A stretch of 64,000 nucleotides of DNA from Dromiciops gliroides. Lineage: Eukaryota; Chordata; Mammalia; Microbiotheria; Microbiotheriidae. The notes under the pieces were generated by a model. The model had not been told where the DNA came from, did no database searches, and was given only the letters and a program-made list of their open reading frames with translations. The stretch covers positions 308,795,468 through 308,859,467 of the forward strand of contig NC_057861.1 in assembly GCF_019393635.1 (NCBI RefSeq), written 5' to 3'. The translations under genes and the position numbers were made by a program. Below, one piece after another: positions 10,801 through 25,200 of this stretch; position 1 is the first letter of the stretch; each line of letters starts with the position of its first letter.

Positions 10801-13800
10801 ACTTCATCACCTCACTTGTTTAGGGTCTCTTCCAAGCCTATAGAAAATCCAGATACAAGAGATGTGGTCTAGAATTTGGTGTGGCTACATACTGCATTAG
10901 CCATATGAGTGAATCAGGATTTCTGTTTTATATGCCCTGACCTGACTTCTCTTTCCTTTGTGAAACTCAATGGGATGGCTCATGCCACCAGAGATTTTGG
11001 ATTTGGACAAGAGATAAGATCATTATCTTTCATATTTCTTCATTCCAGCACTGCTGTCACAATACTGATGGTGGGCCTGAATCCCAGGTGGAGACCTCTT
11101 GCTCCAATTTTGATATGATTATGGAGAAGATGAAAGGCAAAGACCTACAGCTCCTAGAAATGAACAAAGAAAATGAAGTGCTGAAAATCAAGGTGTGGTG
11201 ATTGTGGTTGCATTCTTAAGTCAGTAAGATGTTTAAATTCCTAGAAGTGGTGCTTTTGTACTCTTGAAAATGCACAGGCGGGTCAAGGGTATTAATTGTA
11301 AGCTTCCCCCAATTCTGCAGCAAGAATTAACCAGAGAACATCATTGGATGTCTGATCAGTCACTTGACTGAATTTCAGCTCAACCACATGCAGAATGTCT
11401 TTGGTTTTCTCATTGTTGTGTTACTCTCTCTAGGTCTTGTATTAGGCTGGAGAGTAGGGCCTGGTTTTAGTCACAGGGTACTTTCTTCTACCTATCAGTC
11501 TACTTTTTACTTTCTCAGCTTTCTGATTTCTGTTTTATTCTGTGATGGGAGCAATGAAATATGGGTGCTACTCCCAGCTTCATGAAAAATTAGCTGAGTA
11601 CCGTGGGCTAAACCTTTATCTTCTTCCTTAGTTGAGGCATTGCTCTTTGATCCTTTGAAGGGAATTATTTTGTAAACACGAACGTGTTAGAAGTTTGTGC
11701 AAACCCTTTATAATTCAGCATAATCAAAATCGTCTATTTTACAATCAGTAATGCTCTTTATCTCTTGTAAAAGTGTTAGAATTTTCATATATACCTAATA
11801 GTCCGGCTGCATTGTTGGTTTTACTAAATAAGAAGTTAATCATTTGAAATGATATTTTTTCTTTTCAGTATGTCCTATGTTTTATTTCTCCTGATTTTCT
11901 CTTATGTTCCAAAAGGTTACTGCCTCTTCATTTTAGTTGCTTCCCAAATGTTTCTAGCTCAATACTTTAAAATATAAATATCATACAGTGGCTTTTTTTT
12001 CTTTTTTAGTTGGAAGCCTCCAGAGAAGCAGGCGCTGCAGCACTGAGAAATGTTGCCCAGAAATTATTTGACACCTATCAGAAACAGTCTGAAGAACTTA
12101 GGAAAAAGCACGAAGATGATAAAAAGTTACTACAGGTATAAAATCCCTTCTCCAATTAAAAGCCAATCCTCTCAATTCGTCCAATTTCCTCCCTTGGAAA
12201 TTGAGTGTAAAAGAGTTAATGGTCAAAGCTACAGGTTTCTAAGTGGCTGCAGACGCAACCTATGGATCCATAGGAATGGACTGGGCCTTCAGTAGAGAGG
12301 ATATTTCTGGGTCCTCATTGCCATCTCTATTCTGACCCTGGCCCTGTGTCCAAATAGGCCTGTGGTCCTGTGTACTCTCCTGGGCTACTACTACAGAGCA
12401 CACAGACAGTATGATACTTATGAAAAGAGCCTTGGTTGTGGAGTCAGGGGACTGAGGTTCCAATCTTACCTCTGAGTCTTAGGGGATGGGACCAGATGAC
12501 CTCTGGTCCCTCTGAGGTCCCTTCCAACTCTAAGTCTGTGACGTGATGATCTTCCTACAATGTGAACAGAGCTGACTTGGACACAGTTATCAAGCCAGCA
12601 AATTTTGCCTTAAGTATCTCTCTCTCTCTCTCCAGTTGCCTGGTGTGGTCATGCTGTCTTTCTGAGAGCCTGGTATCTGATATCTGACAACAGGCGCTTA
12701 ACTATGTGAACCTATCTTGGAGGAAAAAAGGGTTAGACTATTGTCTCAGGAAACAAGGTGATTGGCACACGTGAAATGCTGCTAAGGCTAGAAATTTCAG
12801 GCAAAGTAACAGGACATTAGGAGAGATGCTTCTGCATAGGTATGGCATAGTACAGGTGGAAGTTAGGAGACCTAGGTCCTAGGCTCAGTTTTGATACAAA
12901 CCAGTGATTTAAGCAAATCACTTCACCTTCCTGTGCCTCAGTTACCTCATCTATAAATTTAGGAGGTCAATTTGCATGATCTCCAGGGTCTTCCAGCTCC
13001 AATATTCTAAGATACTATGACATTCCTACCTCTCATATTCTTTGGCCTTTCAGCATCTCTCCCTCAACTGATTAAGTAAGTTTGGGGTGCTTTGTGAGCC
13101 TTAAAAGTGAAATATTGTAGCATATGTTCATTTCTTGATTATACTTTCCGATTTCTGAGACGTATAATGGAGAATAAAACTTTATTTTGTGAAATCTTAG
13201 TTATAATTAAATTAGATTTTAATTATACATACAAAATTCTGTCCTTTTTTGTTTGTTTGAAGTGGGAGGGGAAGCGGAGGAGTAAGCATTTATTGCCCTT
13301 ACTCTGTACCAGGCTCTGTGCTAAGTTCTTTGCAAATATTATCTCATTTGACCCTCACAACAACCCCAGGAGATAGGTGCTATTATTATTCACATCTTGC
13401 AGTTGAGGAAACTGAGGCAAACAGAGGTGAATTGACTTACCCATGGTCACACTAGTAAGTGTCTGAGGCTGGATTGTAACTTAGGTTTTCCTGACTCTAG
13501 ACCCAGAACTCTATCTACTCCTCCACTGCCTCAAGGCAGGATCTTCACATTATATGTTCTTACCATTCTATTTTGCCTTAAGATTATTAGTATTTTTTGG
13601 GTAATTATTATTGCATGTTGCAGTTTAAAGAACTTTAGATTTAGGATTAGATTACCCAGGTTAAAATCCCACCTGATAATTATATGATTACCACCTGACT
13701 TTGGGCAGAAATTTTAACCTCTCTGGGCCTCAGTTTCTTCATCTGTAAAATGAAAGGGTGAGACTAGATGGCTTCTTAGATTCCTCCTAGTCCTAAAGTA

Positions 13801-16800
13801 TGATCCATTCATCTGCCCATCACCATATCTCCTTGTAAGGTATTATATATTTGCTTATGCAAATATTCTTACATCATTTGTATATCAATTATGGCACTTG
13901 ATTAAATTTTTTTTTATCCATTCTTTTTGTTTGTTTGTTTTTGTTTTTGTTTTTGCTTTGCAGGCAATGAGGGTTAAGTGACTTGCCCAGGGCACACAGC
14001 TAGAAAGTGTCAAGTGTCTGAGGCTGGACCTGAACTCAGGTCCTCCTGACTCCAAGGCCAGTGCTTTATCTACTGTGTCACCTAGGTGCCCCCTCTTTCA
14101 TCCATTCTTAATAGAAATAGCATTTTTCTTTTTTTCTTTCATTCTTTTTTTTTTTTTTTGGCGGGGCTATGGGGGTTAAGTGACTTGCCCAGGGTCACAC
14201 AGCTAGGAAGTGTCAAGTGTCTGAGGCTGGATTTGAACTCAGGTACTCCTCAATCCAGGGCCGGTGCTTTATCCACTGAGCTACCTAGCTGCCCCTAGAA
14301 ATAGCATTTTTCAATAATTTCAAGCTACTTTTAAAGGAAACATTGATTTTTAAAATTGTTACAGGTTTATGCATTCCCTTTCTTCTCTCTTTTGGTTATC
14401 TGAAAAATTGTACAAGGAAATCTGATAGTTTGTGTGAGGAAATGGATAAATTGCTTAGAAATGACTGTTTTTATATGGACAACTGTGTTTTCCCATCACA
14501 GGTGAGCAAACTTGAAAAAGAACAGAAATTCAAACAACATGTAGAAAGTTTGAAGCAAGTAACTGAGAGACTCGAAGGAAAGCACAGCAAGATCACAGAA
14601 CTGGAAAACCTAGTACAGAGAATGGAAGAGGTAAGCCCAGCGAGGCTTGAAGCTGATTCTAACCAAGCCTTCAGCAGAATACCAAAACAATTAAAAAATG
14701 ACTCCAAATGCTGGAAAATGAAAACTTTCATTTGGTTAGCTTTTTTAGTTAGTGCTAGTTCCACCAGCCAGAGGAATCATCATTAAACGAAGCCCCTCTG
14801 TGTTAATAGCCACGCCATTTAAAGATTTGCCCAAACGCAGTCATTGCAACATGAACATATGCGGAGCTTTTGGAAGCACAAACAAAAAAAGACCTGAGAT
14901 TATGTGTTGCAGTCTCCTTTTTTTGTATGTGTATTTAGGGAATCGGGATTTTAAAATGGAATCTTTGAGGTAAAAAAGTTACTGTCTATCTTCACCCTTC
15001 TTTGTAGACATCAGGGACAGTGGCTATTGAACACTTCATATAATGTCAGATTTTTTTTTCTTATATTGGTTAGTTTTACTGAGATTTTCTTTTCTTTTTT
15101 GTTCCTTATTATAGGAGATGGTACTCTGGGAGGAAAAGGGTAAGGGATGGAATGGGTAACTTAGGTGATGTAAAAACAAAAATTTATTTATTTATTTATT
15201 TTTGGTGAGGCAGTTGGGGTTAAGTGACTTGCCTAGGATCACACAGCTATTAAGTGTTAAGTGTCTGAGGCCGGACTTGAACTCAGGTCCTCCTGCCTCC
15301 AGGGCTGGTACTCTATCCACTGTGCAATCTAGATGCCCCAAAAATTTATTTCCAAAAAAGAAGTAACAAAAAGTAAAATTAGGGTTAATTTGTATACTAA
15401 ATATACTATGAACAGTTCTTTGAGTAGGACAGAAAAAAGGACTACCTGTGAAACCATAACTTCTTACCATGTACATCTTGATTTTGAAAAAAAAATTATT
15501 TATAATCTCTTATTTTTAAATCACTTACATTTCCCTGTGTCCCTGCCTCTGAGAGTCATCCCTTGCAGCAGAGTTTTTAATGAAAAAAAGGAATCAGTAA
15601 AAAAAAATCAGCAAAACAAACCAATAGATTAAAAACATCTGATGTATATTCTAGTGCCTTCCCTCTGTTATTTCCAGTTTATTCTTTATATAGTTATTTG
15701 CATATGGTCTCCCCCTATTGAATTGTACGTTCCTCGAGAACAAGGACTATCTTTTGCCTTTCTTTGCACTCATCACAGTGTCAGACACATATCAGACACT
15801 TAATAAATATTTCTTGGCTTGCTGTCACCCCTTCAAAAGAGTTGGGGGTGAGTGGAGAGTGTCTTATATCCCTTCTTTTGGAGACAGGCTTGTTTGTTAA
15901 ACTAAAAAAAATTTCAAGTAAGAAGCATTTATTTTCTTAAGCCCACTGGAAAAAAGAGAAACAAAATGTTTCTACAAATATACATAGTTAAGCAAAACAA
16001 GTTCCCACATTCTCATCTTCATCTTTAGAACCTCTCTCTAGTTGCATGCTTCTTCATCTGTCCTCTGGTGTCATTGACTTTCTGGGTATTCCTAGCAGGG
16101 AATCTCAGAGTCAAAGGGTATGGATATTTTGGTCACTCGATTTATATAATTCCAAATTGCTTTCCTGAATGGTGTACTGATTTACAGTTCCATCAACAAT
16201 GCAATACAGTGCCTTCCAACTTTGGCAGAGATGACAAAAGATGGGAATATTCCATTTGCAGGGTGTGAGGAGAAACAGTTATTTTGATTTGCATTTAGTG
16301 TTATTATGTAATAATAGTTATAACTAGCGTTTATATTTAAATTAGGTATATATCTACCTTAAAGTTTGCAGAGTACTTTACAAATGTTATTTCACTCAAT
16401 CCTCACAACAGCCCGGGGAGGTAGGTGCTATCATTATACCCATTTTATTCCCCAGTTTGAGGAAACTGGGGCACATAGAGGTTTAAGTAACTTGCTCAGG
16501 GTCACATAGCTAGTAAGTATCTGAAGTCACATTTGAACTCAGATCTTCCTGACTCTAGGTCCAGCACTCTGTTCATATGCTATCTAGCTGCTTGTGCAAC
16601 TTCAAACTAATAAGGTATGAAGAATGTTTTATATTAATTAATGAAAGACATTTTTGATGTGGAATCAGGACTGGCTAATAGGAAGGCTTGATTAACTCAT
16701 TTCTATTTTAAATAGCAAACTAGAAACTTTCCTCAATTGGAGACTTCAGTACTTCAAGTAATTTTATTTAAAAAAATTTTTTTACATTCTTTTCCTTTTA

Positions 16801-19800
16801 AATTTTGAGTTACCAATTCTCTCCTGCCTATTTATCCCTCCCTCCCCTATTGAGAAGGCAAATAATATATGAATTATACATATGAAATCATACATAACAT
16901 ATTTCTGTATGAGCCATATTGCAAAAATGATAAAGTAAGAAAATTATATTTCAGTTTGCACTCAGACTAGTTCTCTCTCTGTAGATGTATAGCATTTTTC
17001 ATCATGAGTCCTTTGGAATTGTCTTGGATCACTGCATTAATCAGAGTAACCAAGTCTACCACAATTGATCATCATTACAACATTGTTGTTACTATGCACA
17101 ATGATTTTCTGGTTCCTCTCAACTCACTTTGCATCAGTTTATATAGGTCTTGCTATGTTTTTTTCTGAAACCACCTTCCTCATCATTTCTCTTTTTTGTC
17201 ATAAAAGTATTTTATTATTTTCTAGTTACATGTAGAGGTAGTTTTCAACATTTGTTTTTATAAGATTTCTAGTTCCAAATTTTTCTCCCTCCCCACTCCC
17301 CAAGACAGCAAGCATTCTGATATAGGTTACATATGTACAATCACATTAAACATATTTCTGCATTAGTCATGCTGTGAAAGAAGAATCAGAACAAAAGGGA
17401 AAAACCTCAAAAAAGAAAAACAAAAAAAAGCAGAAATAGTATGGTTCAATCCGCATCTAGATTCCACAGTTCTTTTTTTCTGCATTTGGAGAGCATTTTC
17501 CATCATGAGTCCTTTGGAACTATCTTGCACCATTGTATTGCTGAGAAGAGTCAAGTCTGTTACAGTTGATCAACACACAATATTTATTGTTAATTCTGTG
17601 TACAATGTTCTCCTGGTTCTGCTCATCTCACTCAGCATCAATTCATGTAAGTCCTTCCAGGTTTCTCTGAAATCTGCCTGCTCATCGTTTCTTACTGCAC
17701 AATAGTATTCCATTACATTCAAATATCACAACTTGTTCAGCAATTCCCCAATTAATGAGCATGCCCTCAATTTCCAATTCCTTGCCACCACAAAAAGAGC
17801 TACTTTAAATATTTTTTTTTGCATGCAGGTCCTTTTCCTTTTTATTTGATCTCTTTGGAAAATAGACCTAATAGTGGTATTGCTGGATCAGTGGGTATGC
17901 ACAATTTTATAGCCCTTTGGGCATAGTTTCATGTTGCTCTCCAGAATGGTTGGACCAGTTCACTACTCCATCAGCAGGTAATTAATATGCCTGTTTTCGT
18001 TCAACTCCTTGAGCATTTGTCACTTCTGATAGGGATAAAGTAGTTCCCAAGAGTTGTCTTAATTTGTTTTTCTCTAATCAATAGTAACAGTGAATTTTTG
18101 TTTTTTGTTTTTTGTTTTGTTTTGTTTTGCTTTTTGCAGGGCAATGAGGGTTAAGTGACTTGCCCAGGGTCACACAGCTAGTAAGTGTCAAGTGTCTGAA
18201 TCTGGATTTGAACTCAGGTCCTCCTGAATCCAGGGCCCGTGCTTTACCACTGCGCCATCTAGCTGCCCCCAATAGTGAATTTTTACGTGACTATAGATAC
18301 CTTTGATTTCTTCTTCTGGAAACTGCCTGTTCATATTTATTGACCATTTAGCAATCAGGGACTGGCTCTTATTTTTATAAATTTGACTCAGTTGTTTACA
18401 AATTTGAGAAAGAAGTTTCTCAGAGAAACTTGCTATAATTTTTAATCTTACCTTATTGTCCTTATATATTATATGTAATGTACATGGCATATTATATTAT
18501 CATATGATATAGTCTTATTATATTATAGATGTTATATATCATATATATTTTATTGCTTCATGTATCTTTTAGCAAAATGTGGTTCCTTGATATTTCAAGT
18601 AACTTTAATGGTATTCATGAAGGGTAATTTCTTTCTTGAGACAGATCACACCCTCTCTGTAACTTAGTAGATGTTCTTTGAGAAATGCTGTGATCAAAGA
18701 AATCATTATTATTCAGCCTTGAGAAGGAGGACCCTCAGTTAAGATCCCACCTGCAACAACTCGTGTGACCTTGACCTCCCTGAGCCCATTTCCTGATCCA
18801 AAATCCAAGGAGCTTAGTCTCTGAAGCCCATCCTGCTCTGGATCCATGATCCATATAAAAAGGCTCCTGGGTAACAGACTCTCATTGACCTTAGCAAGAC
18901 TGTGCCTCTGACAGCGAGCTATTCAGTTCATCACTGGACCCTTATTTGAAACCTTCCATGTTGGTGGGACTTATCAGAGCTTTTGCTTTGCAGGCCTAAC
19001 TTTCTAGGTCTAAAGTTCTGCCTCTGTCTTCCTCATCATTTAATCTTCTGGCTGTTGCAAGAAGCTCTGTATGCTTTAGGGAATGGGTGATGAGGAATTC
19101 CAAAGCCTAGTCATAGCAGGCACAGACCACCTTCTCACAATACTATAGGTGGGGGGTAGGCTCCCTCTGGAGGATGATTCATTTTCTATTTATTTGAATG
19201 AATTTCTGCTATGGTAAATAGCCATTAGTAGTATGAGGTTTGGTAATGAACGTATTACTTAAAACCATCACCATCTGTCCCACTTTAATCAACAATGCAG
19301 TGAGAATAAATTCTGCTAATACAGGGATAAGGAAGCAAAAAGTCCAAAAAGAGGATTTAATATGGGCATATGTTCATTTTGCAATTAGTGCATTTCTATA
19401 ATGTTTTCTCATTAGTTTGCTGGTGTCAGCTATAGAAAGGCTATCATAGTTGGCTTTTTTACATTTTAGAACCAGAAGGAGTCCTAGAGCTCATTCAGTC
19501 CAACTCCTTTATTTATTTATTTATTTATTTATTTATCTATTTATCTATTTATTCATTCATTTATTTATTTATTTATTCATTCATTCATTCATTCATTCAT
19601 TCATTCATTTATTTATTTTATTTATTTTATTATTTTTTTTTTTAGTGAGGCAATTGGGGTCAAGTGACTTGCCCAGAGACACACAGCTAGTAAGTGTTAA
19701 GTGTCTGAAGTCGGATTTGAACTCAGGTACTCCTGACTCCAGGGCCAGTGTTCTATCCACTGTGCCATCTAGCTGCCCCCAACTCCTTTATTTTTAAAGA

Positions 19801-22236
19801 TGAGGAAACTGAGGCACAGAGAAGGAAATTCTTTTTCTCAAAGCTGCTGAGATGATCCTCTTCAAGTGATCAGGTAGCAAAACCAATGTGAAAACCTTGA
19901 TCTCCTTGACTTTCTGCCATGCCTTTCAGACACGGTGTAAAAGACTTCACCAAAAATATTAGAAAGATTCTAATATTTACTGTTTTAATGATTAAATTGT
20001 ATAACCAGCACCACCTCTCCCCTTTTCGGACTAGAGCTAGCATTTCTTCAGTCTAGGGAGCTCCTCTGGAGGAAGCCCATGGTTAGTTACCCAGGCCAGC
20101 AAGTGCCAGAGGGATGGGTTCCTGACTCCAAGGTCAGTTCTGTGTCTCCTCTGCTTGGCCCCTAGCATCCCTAAGAAGTATTAGAGGAGAGCCACAATGT
20201 GGATGGAGACCAGGGCAAGGATGGTAGAGCTAGGAAAATAGCTGGAATCTCTCTTATCCTGACCTGCCCACAGGGTGGTGCTGTGTGCTACCTTTGGCGT
20301 TCAATAGGAGCTTTGTTAAAAAAAAAGAAAAAGAACTGACTGGAGAATATGCTGTGCTCAGGACTTTCCACTTGCCAGAGTAGGAACACAAAAAGGTGAG
20401 GCAAGCTCAAAATGTATAGTCAAGGCCACTGCTCGACCTTGGACTCTGATTATGAGGAGGTAGCTCTTAGTCATTGAGGGTTGATCCAGTAAGGTTCTGA
20501 GGTCAACTGGGAAGAATACACGTGCACCACCCCCCCCCCCCGCCCTCGCCGATTCATTTCCATGACACTAAAATTACAAATATAAGTGTATACACACATA
20601 TATAATGCAAATGTGTATGTATATATATGTGTGTGTATATACATTATATATATAAAATGTGTGTACACATTATATACATATATAATATATATGTATATAT
20701 GTATAATATATATGTGTGTGTGTGTATGTGTGTATATATACAGTCAAACATATACATACATAAATACAAATACAGATATGTGGTCAGGTAGGTGGCACAG
20801 TGGATAGAGCACCATTCCCGGAGTCATCAACTCATCTTCCTGAGTTCAAATCCATCTTCGGACACTGTACCTTTACTGTTCCACAGCTGCGGGATCCTGG
20901 GCAAGCCACTTAACCCTGTTTGCCTCAGTTTCTTCATCTGTAAAATGAGTTGAAGAAGGAAATGTCAAATTACTCCAGTGTCTTTGCCAAGAAAACCCTA
21001 AATGGGGGTCACAAAGGGTCAAATACGACTGAAAAACAACTAAACAACAAAAAATACACATATATTGTATATATTACCTATCATATATACTATGCACATC
21101 TGGAACATATGGATGCAGTATATAAGTTGTATATATCACAATGTATACATATTAGCACAAGCATTTATATACGATACACATATATGTATGCACACATGTG
21201 TGTAACACACAAGATGCATATATTATAGAAAGGAACTTTTCTTCAGCATGATTATTTTTCTAGTTGACCTCAGGCCCCTACTGGGTAGAGTTATATATAT
21301 TTTTTACCTTGTACATATAACATACATATGTTATATGTACATATTATTGCGTATCAATATATGATACATTAATATACAGCAAAGTATACAATAAAATAAT
21401 GTGTACTATTATATATATGTACATTATATATGTGTTATGTGGCATACATAATATGTAGATAAATGAGCATATATCTGATCATATATTATACATATACATA
21501 CACAAATAAATTAATATGTACATATAGTGAACACATATACTTGTACATATACCTACCCATTTCCATTATACTTTAAATACAAAGTTGAATTTGAGGGGCC
21601 TATTGTATAAATTTTCTAATGAAATTTGTAGATTATAGGTGCTTCAGATACTAGGCCATGTTCACATATAAACACATTTGGATTGGTAGTAGTCCTGTGG
21701 TTCTCTTGACACAGAAAACATCCTGGTGAGGAACCTTGGTCTTCTTAGGTCAGTGAGCGCCTTCTTCATCTTAGAGATCTACCTACAACACTGAAAAGGG
21801 ATTTATCCAGGGTTTATGGAGCCATTATGTGTCAGAGGCAAGACTTGAACCTAGGTCTTTCTGACCTCCAGATTAGCTCTGTATAGTACCCCACTGCTTA
21901 TCCTGTCTGTGTCTGTGTGTTTATGTGTGTTTATTAGCCTCTGAGGCCCCTTCAAGCTCTCGATCTACAGTGCTCAATGAGTATATTTTATATAGACAGT
22001 GGTAGGTCTAGCACTATAAAGAAACTTGGAAAAGTTCCATATGGCCACATTGGGAGAACATTAGTGTTTTAAAAGATTGGCTTTGAGGTTAAGGAACAGC
22101 TTGGGATCATTAAACACGCTACACAGTTTCCCAGATACAATCCAGCTCTGCTTTCTTCTTCCTATTCAATTCTGGGCCCAGCTCATTGTTTATAAGAGAA
22201 GACAGTAATTCTATGCGAGCCTTTAGGCCAGTCATG

Positions 22237-22291
<55 letters not shown>

Positions 22292-25200
22292 TACATGACT
22301 GGCATATGTGTGTGTGCATATATATGTGTGTATATATATATGTATATGTGTGTGTATATATATATATATAATTACATGACTGGCCTAAAGACTCACATAG
22401 AATTATTGTCTTGAGTTTTTTGTTTGTTTGTTTGTGGGTTTGTTGGTTTTTTTTGGTGAGGCAATTGGAGTTAAGTGACTTGCCTAGGGTCACACAGCTA
22501 GTAAGTGTTAAGTGTCTGAGGTGAGATTTGAACTCAGGTCTTCCTGACTCCAGGACCCGTGCTTTATCTACCTAGCTGCCCCTTTGTTTGTTGTTTTTAA
22601 CATCAAGGCTGTAATTTGTTTTCTTTAGACTCTGGAAAAGGTTAATATTTAAGCTATAGTACTTCCCCCCACTTTGTGATATTCTGTGTATATTTTGTTC
22701 TAAATGAGATTCTAAAAATAATTTTTTATCTCTGAGGAAAGTGGCTGCTGTCATTTAGTTAGTCAACAAATGTTTATTAAATATTCACTGTGTGCAAGGC
22801 ATTATGCTAAGCACTGGGAATACAAATATAAGTAGAAAGACAGTCCCTGTCTTTAAGGAGCTTATATTTTAAATCTAGAATTCACAGCTCCGCCAGAATA
22901 CATCATTGTGCCTGACTTTCCATAGGCCTTCTACCATTGACTATTCCTTTCTATTGTCATCTTTGCTAGTTTGAGTGTGAGATGAAACCCCAGGGTTTGT
23001 TTGTTTGTTTTTTTTTTCTGGGGCAATGGGGGTTAAGTGACTTGCCCAGGGTCACACAGCTAGTACGTGTCAAGTGTCTGAATCTGGATTTGAACTCAGG
23101 TCCTTCTGAATCCAGGGCTGGTGCTTTATCCACTGCGCCACCTAGCTGCCCCACCCCAGGTTTGTTTTAATGGGCACTTTTCTTATTATTACTGACTTAG
23201 AACATTATTTTATATGATTGGTAATAGTTTGTACACTGCCCATATCCTTTGTTCACTTTTCTATTAGAGAATGGCTTTCCATCATATCTATTTCTATTGG
23301 TTACATGTGTGTATATGTAAGTATACATACATATATATATATATATATGTACATATCTTAAATATAAAATCTTTATCAGAGATATTTGACATAAAGATTT
23401 TTTCTCAGTTGACTACTTCTCTAGATGTATTGTCCTAGATGTGTTCATTTTATTTGTGTAAAAGATTTTAATTTTCATTATCTTCTGTAATTACCTCTAT
23501 TTGTTTGGTTGTGAATTCATCCCCTACCTGTGGCAGTGAAAGGTGCGTCACTTGCTTTGCATATTTTTTAATGCTGAGATCTTTAATAGTCAAATATCCA
23601 TTTTGAAATTGTTGTGGAGTATGATTTAGGTTGTCAGTCTAAACCTAATTTCTGACATACTACATTCCAGTTTTCCTAGCAGTTTTTATCAGATTGGGAG
23701 TTCTTCCTAGGAAATTATGTTTTTAGATTTATAAAATCCTGAAATCAGTTATTTCTGATTCATGTCTAGTCTTTTTCACTCATTTACATTTCTGTTTTTT
23801 AGCCAATACCTCAAATGCTTTTGATGTTTAATGCTTTAAAATAAAGCTTGAGGTCTAGAAGTATGCTGTTTACCCTTCAATTCTTTTTTTTTGTTGCTGT
23901 TCTTCATTATTCCTCTTTATATTCTAGTTCTCTTGTTTCTCCATATATATTTGTGTGTGATCCTAATGCATGAATGAGATTCCTTTATGGAGGGGAGCTT
24001 TTAAGGCCATTGAAATTGAATGCCTTTTTATAAAAAATATTAAAGTAGAAATATATTTATATTAAATAATTAAATATTGAAGCAGGATATATGTAATCTA
24101 AAAGTTTTAGTCAGTTGTGTGACTATAAAACTGTGGCCAGATGTGGAAAAGTATATATGAAAACTTGGCTGGTCCTTTATCATATTTTCACAAAGCATAT
24201 CTTCAGTAAGTGTAGATCATTCTTGTAAAGATTTTAGAAAGATTTTTTAAAGTAGGCGAATAATTCAATACTTATTAATGTTTCTTTGATTACCTTTTGA
24301 ACATAATTTGTGGATTTTCTCTCAATTCTTTTGGCATCTTCTGTTCCCTGAGATATTTTGTAAAATGATCCTTTAATGTTTCCAAAATAACGCTGTCTCC
24401 ATCATGGTTTTCCTGAGTATACTTCATCTGATCTGTTCCAACTGCTATTCTTGACTTTTGTGTCTTATGTCAGCTTCCTCCTATGGCAATGCATCAAAGT
24501 TTGAGGGGGCAGAGTCCTTATGAGGTGGTTCCACTGTCACTGATGATGAAAAAGATCATTATAAATGAATCTTTTCTATTTTCCGTTTGTTATCCTGCCA
24601 ATTTCTTTGAAAAGTGGTCTTAACATGAAGGAGCTATATATATCTTTAGTGCTATTGTTGTTGACATAATCAAGTATATTTTGTAAGCAATGGAAAATAT
24701 ATCTTAAAGTTCATCTTCTTTTTTCCTTAGGAAAAGAAATTATTGTTGGAAAGAAAAGTATCTTTGCAAATGAAGTTGGAGCATCTCAGGCTGAACTCTA
24801 AAAATGCTAAAAGGTTTGCAAATAATTTCTCTTAAATGACTTGCTTAAAAATCTACCATCTCTCATAAATGTACACAAGGCATTATTTGCAAGGGTTGAG
24901 CATTTAATGAATAGAGGTGAATTCGGGTTAGATGATAATGAATTTAGTTTTGGAAATATTTCATTTGAGGTGACTCTGGTACGTACAGTTTAAAATGTCC
25001 AAAAGATAATTGGTGATGTGGACTTGAAAATCAGGTGGGAGCCTGGAGCTGGATATGTATGTATGTATGTATGTATGCATGATGTATATATATATATACA
25101 CACGGGTATATATATGTATGTATTTGTGTGTATATATATGTATATATGCATATACATATGTGTGTGCGTGTTTTCAAAGATGATGGAAAGTTGGGTATGT

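Noticed and set aside
14343-14786. 147-codon open frame spanning CCDC68 exon 5, possible larger exon
   Set aside because: Only 14502-14630 matches CCDC68 and has proper splice sites. The flanking codons are intron sequence that happens to lack stops.
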